Positions 33,105-38,274 of a stretch of DNA of 38,274 bases are shown piece after piece. The position numbers and the translations under genes are program-made. Source of the stretch: Giesbergeria sp. (GTDB taxonomy: Bacteria > Pseudomonadota > Gammaproteobacteria > Burkholderiales > Burkholderiaceae_C); assembly GCF_028686475.1 (NCBI RefSeq), contig NZ_JAQUCA010000027.1:1-38274 (forward strand), given 5' to 3'. Position 1 is the stretch's first letter, and every line of letters begins with the position of its first letter. The notes under the pieces were generated by a model. That model did not search any database. It saw only the letters and a program-made list of their open reading frames with translations, and had not been told where the DNA came from.

Positions 33105-34578
33105 AACATGCCAGCGCCCCATCAGCCTCGAAAGACGGCTTGCGGCAACTTACCTGGTAGCTGGTCTGGTCACCGCCGGTCTGGCCGGTTGCGCCGCCGG
33201 CCCTGATTTTCAGCGTCCCACCGCACCCGATGTGGCTCGCTACACTGCAACACCGGTGGCTGATAGAACCGCGTCCGCTCCCACGCAGTTCGGCGAAACA
33301 CAACGTCTAGTCGAAGGGCTTCCGATCGAAACGCAATGGTGGCAAAGCTTGGGTTCATCCACACTCGACGGACTGATCAACGAAGCTTTCCATGTCAGCC
33401 CGACGCTGGCGAGCATCAGCGCCAATTTGCGACAGGCGCAGGAGCTTCTTGCCGCACAGGCGGGCTCGACGCAATATCCACAGGTAGATGTCGCACTGGG
33501 ATCTCAGCGCCAGCAAATGAGTCCCAGTAGCCAAGGGTTGAGCGGAGACGCACGTCAATTCAGCCTCTACAACGCCAGCGTTGGCGTGCATTACAACCTC
33601 GATCTGGCTGGCGGCAACCGGCGCGCACTCGAAGCCTTGGCTGCTCGCGCCGACTACCGTCGCTTCGAACTGAATGCTGCGCGCCTGGCCCTTGCCGGCA
33701 ACATGGCAACCGCTGCCATTACCCGAGCACGCCTCGCCGCGCAACTAGAAGCCACTACTGCCATTTTGCGCGTGCAGGATGAGCAACTGCGCCTAGCCCA
33801 TGAACGCGTGCGTATCGGTCAGGCCTCACCTGATGAAGCGTTGAGCCTACAAGCTCAGGCGGAGCAAACGCGGGCAGAACTGCCTGCGCTGCGTAAACAA
33901 CTGCAACAAACCGAACATCTACTGGCGGTGCTAGCCGGTCGTGCCCCAGGCACGGGTGGCATCCCGGCCTTCACTCTGGCCGATTTCACTCTGCCCGTCG
34001 AGATGCCGCTCGTCGTGCCCTCAGAACTGGTGCGCCGCCGACCGGATATCCAGGCGTCAGAGGCGCTGTTGCATGCGGCCAATGCAGACTATGGTGTGGC
34101 TGTCGCCAAGCTCTACCCACAGATCAACCTGAGCGCCAACCTTGGCTCTCAAGCGCTGACCACCGGTACCCTGTTCGGTGGTGGCTCGGCAGTGTGGGGC
34201 CTGGTTGCGCAGCTCACCCAGCCTCTTTTTAATCCAGGGCTACCCGCTGAAAAAAGAGCGGCGCTCGCCGCTTTTGATGCCGCCGCAGCCAATTACCAGA
34301 GCGTCGTATTGGAGTCTTTGCGTAACGTCGCCGACACCCTGCGCGCGGTGGAAAGCGATGCACAAACTTTGACTGCCCTCGCTGCCGCTGATATGGCTGC
34401 ACAGGCCTCCTTGCAGTCGGTCGAACGGCAATACCGGCTGGGCGCGGCCAGCTACCTGCAACTGCTCATCGCGCAGCAACAGGCACAGTCAATCCGGATC
34501 AATATGGTTGCGGCCCAGGCACAACGCCTAGTCGATAGTGTTGCTTTATATCAGGCCCTGGGAGGTGGTGTCAGTTAA
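33091..34578 (+). CDS. NodT-family outer-membrane efflux lipoprotein
   Basis: A 495-residue TolC/OprM-type outer-membrane factor. A lipobox (VTAGLAGCAAGPDFQRP) marks it as a lipoprotein. The TQWWQSLGSSTLDGLINEA segment and the two tandem repeats of the family follow, with motifs VRRRPDIQASEALLHAANAD and AKLYPQINLSANLGSQ. It forms the outer-membrane channel for the adaptor and ABC pump encoded upstream. The final 38 codons plus 11 bases recur exactly at 1-127. It overlaps the cytochrome gene by 14 bases. Confidence 0.93.
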   Translation: MEHAKTCQRPISLERRLAATYLVAGLVTAGLAGCAAGPDFQRPTAPDVARYTATPVADRTASAPTQFGETQRLVEGLPIETQWWQSLGSSTLDGLINEAFHVSPTLASISANLRQAQELLAAQAGSTQYPQVDVALGSQRQQMSPSSQGLSGDARQFSLYNASVGVHYNLDLAGGNRRALEALAARADYRRFELNAARLALAGNMATAAITRARLAAQLEATTAILRVQDEQLRLAHERVRIGQASPDEALSLQAQAEQTRAELPALRKQLQQTEHLLAVLAGRAPGTGGIPAFTLADFTLPVEMPLVVPSELVRRRPDIQASEALLHAANADYGVAVAKLYPQINLSANLGSQALTTGTLFGGGSAVWGLVAQLTQPLFNPGLPAEKRAALAAFDAAAANYQSVVLESLRNVADTLRAVESDAQTLTALAAADMAAQASLQSVERQYRLGAASYLQLLIAQQQAQSIRINMVAAQAQRLVDSVALYQALGGGVS

Positions 34579-34708
34579 GGCTATGCCCTAACCTGATGTC
34601 AGATGTTGAGCACAAACAACGTCAGAGTAGAGTGTGAATTTATATTTATTGACACATTCAGCCAAGGGTAATAGATTTCATCCTGACATTTTTACCTTTG
34701 GAGGCATC
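34579..34708. promoter_or_regulatory. Probable res site of the Tn21-type resolvase
   Basis: This gap between the outer-membrane factor and tnpR contains repeated TGTCAG/CGTCAG half-sites (for example CTGATGTCAGATG and AACGTCAGAG) and an AT-rich middle, as expected for the three-subsite res region in front of tnpR. The CCCTAACCTGA near its start also occurs near the left-end element at about 214-225. Confidence 0.6.
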
Positions 34709-35266
34709 TTGCAAGGTCAACGTATCGGCTACGTCCGCGTCAGCAGCTTCGACCAGAATCCTGATCGACAACTGGAACAAATAGAAGTCGGCAAGGTATT
34801 CACCGATAAGGCTTCAGGCAAGGACACACAACGTCCCGAACTTGAAAGGCTGCTGGCCTTCGTCCGCGAGGGCGACACCGTGGTGGTGCATAGCATGGAC
34901 AGGTTGGCACGCAACCTTGATGACCTGCGCCGCATCGTCCAAGGGCTGACACAACGGGGCGTGCGCATGGAGTTCGTCAAAGAAGGGCTGACGTTCACCG
35001 GCGAGGACTCACCGATGGCCAATCTGATGCTGTCGGTCATGGGAGCCTTTGCTGAGTTCGAGCGCGCCCTGATCCGCGAACGTCAGCGCGAGGGAATCGT
35101 GCTGGCCAAGCAGCGCGGTGCCTACCGGGGACGAAAGAAATCGCTGAACAGCGAACAAATTGCCGAGTTGAAACGGCGAGTTGCGGCAGGCGACCAAAAA
35201 ACCTTGGTGGCCCGTGACTTCGGCATCAGCCGCGAAACCTTGTACCAGTACCTGCGGGAAGACTGA
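34709..35266 (+). CDS. tnpR: Tn21/Tn501-type resolvase TnpR
   Basis: From a TTG at 34709 the product is 185 residues, the family length, beginning [21 protein letters not shown] with the catalytic serine in RVSS. The body ([42 protein letters not shown]) and the C-terminal helix-turn-helix ([17 protein letters not shown]) closely follow Tn21-type TnpR. GGAGG at 34700-34704 supports the TTG; the longer in-frame ATG at 34634 would add 25 residues that run through res. It resolves cointegrates at the adjacent res site. Confidence 0.95.
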   Translation: MQGQRIGYVRVSSFDQNPDRQLEQIEVGKVFTDKASGKDTQRPELERLLAFVREGDTVVVHSMDRLARNLDDLRRIVQGLTQRGVRMEFVKEGLTFTGEDSPMANLMLSVMGAFAEFERALIRERQREGIVLAKQRGAYRGRKKSLNSEQIAELKRRVAAGDQKTLVARDFGISRETLYQYLRED

Positions 35267-35268
35267 CC

Positions 35269-38241
35269 ATGCCACGCCGCTCAATCCTGTCCGCCACCGA
35301 GCGCGAAAGTCTGCTGGCACTGCCAGATGCCAAAGACGAACTGATACGGCACTACACGTTCAACGAAACCGACCTGTCGGTGATCCGTCAGCGTCGCGGC
35401 GCCGCGAATCGATTGGGCTTCGCCGTGCAGCTTTGCTACTTGCGATTCCCTGGCATCTTCTTGGGCGTCGATGAACCTCCATTTCCGCCCCTGCTGCGCA
35501 TGGTGGCCGCACAACTCAAGGTGCCGGTGGAAAGCTGGAACGATTACGGCCAGCGCGAGCAGACACGGCGGGAGCACTTGGTCGAGCTGCAAACGGTGTT
35601 TGGATTCAAGCCCTTCACCATGAGTCACTACCGGCAAGCCGTGCATACATTGACCGAACTGGCCTTGCAAACAGACAAAGGCATTGTGCTGGCCAGCACC
35701 CTTGTTGAAAACCTGCGGCGGCAGAGCATCATCCTACCCGCCATGAATGCCATCGAGCGCGCAAGCGCCGAGGCCATTACCCGTGCCAACCGGAGCATCC
35801 ATGCGGCATTGGCCGATTCCTTGATACCTGTCCATCGCCAGCGCCTGGACGAACTGCTCAAGCGCAAGGATGGTAGCAAAATGACGTGGCTAGCGTGGCT
35901 GCGCCAATCGCCCGCCAAGCCGAACTCGCGCCACATGCTTGAACACATCGAACGCCTCAAAGCCTGGCAGGCGCTTGACCTACCTGCTGGCATCGAACGG
36001 CAGGTACACCAAAACCGCTTGCTCAAGATCGCCCGCGAGGGCGGCCAGATGACGCCCGCCGACCTGGCCAAGTTCGAGTCGCAGCGGCGTTACGCCACCT
36101 TGGTAGCACTGGCCATCGAGGGCATGGCCACCGTCACTGATGAAATCATCGACCTTCACGACCGCATCATCGGCAAGCTGTTCAATGCGGCCAAGAACAA
36201 GCATCAACAGCAGTTCCAGGCTTCCGGCAAGGCGATCAACGACAAGGTGCGGATGTATGGGCGCATCGGTCAGGCGCTGATTGAAGCCAAACAAAGCGGC
36301 GGCGATCCGTTCGCCGCCATCGAAGCGGTCATGCCGTGGGACACCTTCGCCGCCAGCGTCACCGAGGCGCAAACGCTGGCGCGGCCTGCCGATTTTGATT
36401 TCCTGCACCATATCGGCGAGAGTTACGCCACGCTGCGCCGCTATGCGCCGCAGTTCCTGGACGTGCTCAAACTGCGCGCCGCGCCCACCGCCAAGGGTGT
36501 GCTCGATGCCATCGACGTGCTGCGCGGCATGAACAGCGACAGCGCGCGCAAGGTGCCCGCCGATGCGCCAACCGCATTCATCAAGCCGCGCTGGGCAAAG
36601 CTGGTTCTGACCGACGAGGGTATTGACCGGCGTTACTACGAGTTATGCGCCCTGTCGGAGCTGAAGAACGCACTGCGCTCTGGTGATGTTTGGGTGCAGG
36701 GTTCGCGCCAGTTCAAGGACTTCGACGAATACCTGGTGCCGATCGAGAAGTTCGCCACCCTGAAGCTGGCCAGCGAATTGCCACTGGCCGTGGCCACCGA
36801 CTGCGACCAATATCTGCATGACCGACTGGAATTATTGGAGGCGCAACTCGCCACAGTCAACCGCATGGCGGCGACCAACGACTTACCGGACGCCATCATC
36901 ACCACTGCATCGGGCCTGAAGATCACGCCGCTGGACGCAGCGGTGCCAGACGCCGCGCAAGCCTTGATTGACCAGTCGGCGATGTTGCTGCCGCACCTCA
37001 AGATCACCGAGTTGCTGATGGAGGTCGATGAATGGACGGGCTTCACGCGCCACTTCACACACCTGAAGACCGGCGACACGGCCAAGGACAAAACCTTGCT
37101 GATGACGACGATTCTGGCTGATGGTATCAATCTTGGGCTCACCAAGATGGCCGAGTCCTGCCCTGGCACCACCTACGCCAAGCTGTCTTGGCTGCAAGCC
37201 TGGCACGTTCGCGACGAAACCTATTCGACGGCGCTGGCCGAGCTGGTGAACGCACAGTTTCGACAACCCTTCGCCGGAAACTGGGGCGACGGCACCACGT
37301 CATCGTCGGACGGCCAGAACTTCCGAACCGGCAGCAAGGCAGAGAGCACCGGGCATATCAATCCGAAGTATGGAAGTAGCCCTGGGCGGACGTTCTATAC
37401 CCATATCTCCGACCAATACGCGCCCTTCAGCGCCAAGGTGGTCAACGTCGGCTTGCGCGACTCGACCTATGTGCTCGATGGCCTGCTGTACCACGAGTCT
37501 GACTTGCGTATCGAGGAACACTACACCGACACGGCGGGCTTCACCGATCATGTGTTCGGCCTGATGCACTTTCTGGGATTCCGGTTCGCGCCGCGCATCC
37601 GCGACCTGGGCGACACCAAGCTGTTCATTCCCAAGGGCGATACTGCCTACGATGCACTCAAGCCGATGATTAGCAGCGACAGGCTGAACATCAAGGCTAT
37701 TCGCGCTCATTGGGATGAAATCCTACGGCTGGCCACTTCGATCAAGCAGGGCACGGTGACGGCCTCGCTGATGCTGCGCAAGCTCGGCAGCTATCCGCGC
37801 CAAAACGGCTTGGCCGTCGCCCTGCGCGAGCTGGGGCGCATCGAGCGCACGCTGTTCATTCTGGATTGGCTGCAAAGCGTGGAGCTGCGCCGCCGCGTCC
37901 ATGCGGGGCTGAATAAGGGCGAGGCGCGCAACGCGCTGGCCAGGGCGGTCTTCTTCTACCGATTGGGTGAAATCCGCGACCGCAGTTTTGAGCAGCAGCG
38001 CTACCGGGCCAGCGGCCTCAATCTGGTGACGGCGGCCATCGTGTTGTGGAACACGGTCTATCTGGAGCGTGCCACCAGTGCTTTGCGTGCCCACGGCAAG
38101 GCGCTGGACGACACGTTGCTGCAATATCTGTCACCGCTGGGGTGGGAGCATATCAACCTGACCGGCGATTACCTATGGCGCAGCAGTGCCAAGGTCGGTG
38201 CGGGGAAGTTCAGGCCATTGCGACCGCTGCCACCGGCTTAG
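35269..38241 (+). CDS. tnpA: Tn3-family transposase TnpA (Tn21/Tn501 subgroup)
   Basis: A full-length 990-residue transposase (relatives are about 988). It starts [19 protein letters not shown] and contains family stretches such as [41 protein letters not shown], a [11 protein letters not shown] segment and, near the end, [17 protein letters not shown] and [17 protein letters not shown]. It catalyses replicative transposition from the 38-bp ends. It begins two bases after the tnpR stop and its last codons run into the right terminal repeat. No frameshift is seen, so the element looks autonomous. Confidence 0.97.
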   Translation: MPRRSILSATERESLLALPDAKDELIRHYTFNETDLSVIRQRRGAANRLGFAVQLCYLRFPGIFLGVDEPPFPPLLRMVAAQLKVPVESWNDYGQREQTRREHLVELQTVFGFKPFTMSHYRQAVHTLTELALQTDKGIVLASTLVENLRRQSIILPAMNAIERASAEAITRANRSIHAALADSLIPVHRQRLDELLKRKDGSKMTWLAWLRQSPAKPNSRHMLEHIERLKAWQALDLPAGIERQVHQNRLLKIAREGGQMTPADLAKFESQRRYATLVALAIEGMATVTDEIIDLHDRIIGKLFNAAKNKHQQQFQASGKAINDKVRMYGRIGQALIEAKQSGGDPFAAIEAVMPWDTFAASVTEAQTLARPADFDFLHHIGESYATLRRYAPQFLDVLKLRAAPTAKGVLDAIDVLRGMNSDSARKVPADAPTAFIKPRWAKLVLTDEGIDRRYYELCALSELKNALRSGDVWVQGSRQFKDFDEYLVPIEKFATLKLASELPLAVATDCDQYLHDRLELLEAQLATVNRMAATNDLPDAIITTASGLKITPLDAAVPDAAQALIDQSAMLLPHLKITELLMEVDEWTGFTRHFTHLKTGDTAKDKTLLMTTILADGINLGLTKMAESCPGTTYAKLSWLQAWHVRDETYSTALAELVNAQFRQPFAGNWGDGTTSSSDGQNFRTGSKAESTGHINPKYGSSPGRTFYTHISDQYAPFSAKVVNVGLRDSTYVLDGLLYHESDLRIEEHYTDTAGFTDHVFGLMHFLGFRFAPRIRDLGDTKLFIPKGDTAYDALKPMISSDRLNIKAIRAHWDEILRLATSIKQGTVTASLMLRKLGSYPRQNGLAVALRELGRIERTLFILDWLQSVELRRRVHAGLNKGEARNALARAVFFYRLGEIRDRSFEQQRYRASGLNLVTAAIVLWNTVYLERATSALRAHGKALDDTLLQYLSPLGWEHINLTGDYLWRSSAKVGAGKFRPLRPLPPA

Positions 38242-38274
38242 CGTGCTTTATTTTCCGTTTTCTGAGACGACCCC
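38237..38274 (-). repeat. Right 38-bp terminal inverted repeat of the transposon
   Basis: On the minus strand it reads GGGGTCGTCTCAG to GCACGCTAAG, the Tn21-type repeat. Its outer base is the last base of the window, so the flanking target duplication cannot be seen. Confidence 0.95.

Larger units (their letters stand above)
28790..38274. mobile_element. Complete Tn3-family transposon (Tn21/Tn501 subgroup) with ABC-exporter operon
   Basis: The element is 9485 bp, bounded by 38-bp inverted repeats that match at 36 of 38 positions (differences at positions 5 and 34) and have the Tn21 pattern with AGAAAACGGAAAATAAAGCAC. The passenger operon (tetR, MFP, permease, ATPase, cytochrome c', outer-membrane factor) occupies the left two thirds; res, tnpR and tnpA the right third. 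The five bases left of the insertion are TCGTT; the right flank is outside the window, so the target duplication cannot be checked. Confidence 0.93.

Overview
The window looks like the backbone of a mid-sized plasmid, or a plasmid-like accessory region, from a betaproteobacterium. Codon use, protein flavour and gene kinds suggest a Comamonadaceae-like denitrifier; this host call is inference. The backbone signals are a RepA-type initiator followed by DnaA boxes and three 32-33 bp iterons (about 16.7-17.8 kb), a ParA/ParG-like partition pair (4.6-6.0 kb), a MazE/MazF toxin-antitoxin pair, a serine resolvase, and the 3' remnant of a kfrA-like gene.

Layout. 1-273 is the end of a Tn3-family transposon carrying the tail of an outer-membrane efflux gene. 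274-1779 has no credible protein gene but is packed with hairpins whose loops make sense on the minus strand (several GNRA tetraloops), so it is a candidate very large structured RNA. 1780-4444 holds three poorly known plasmid proteins, one of them apparently built on an IS3 OrfA-like DNA-binding module. 4649-5974 is the partition locus, split by a roughly 340-nt hairpin-rich segment resembling a HEARO/omega-RNA. 6019-15640 is a type I restriction-modification island (hsdM, hsdS, an AlbA_2/RecG-like regulator, hsdR, a YgjP-like metallopeptidase). 15837-17619 carries a small basic protein, mazEF and repA, followed by the origin. 18489-20759 holds a resolvase and an IS4/IS50-like insertion sequence. 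21070-28186 is metabolic cargo: a LysR regulator divergent from an Alx/TerC membrane protein, the cytochrome cd1 nitrite reductase nirS divergent from a TonB-dependent receptor, and a CheW-CZB protein.

28790-38274 is a complete Tn3-family (Tn21/Tn501-subgroup) transposon with 38-bp inverted repeats. It is inserted in the kfrA-like gene and its right repeat ends on the last base of the window. Its passenger operon encodes a TetR regulator with a perfect 12-bp-arm operator, a membrane fusion protein, an ABC permease, an ABC ATPase, a cytochrome c'-like haem protein and a NodT-family outer-membrane factor. Together these should form a TetR-controlled tripartite ABC exporter with an unusual haem-protein partner.

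The first 127 bases are identical to 34462-34588 and then diverge, so a second copy of at least the end of this operon lies to the left, in an element with a different terminal repeat. The main unexplained items are the 274-1620 RNA-like region, the parA-parG RNA and the cytochrome c' inside the exporter operon. All product names come from reading the sequence; no database search was run.
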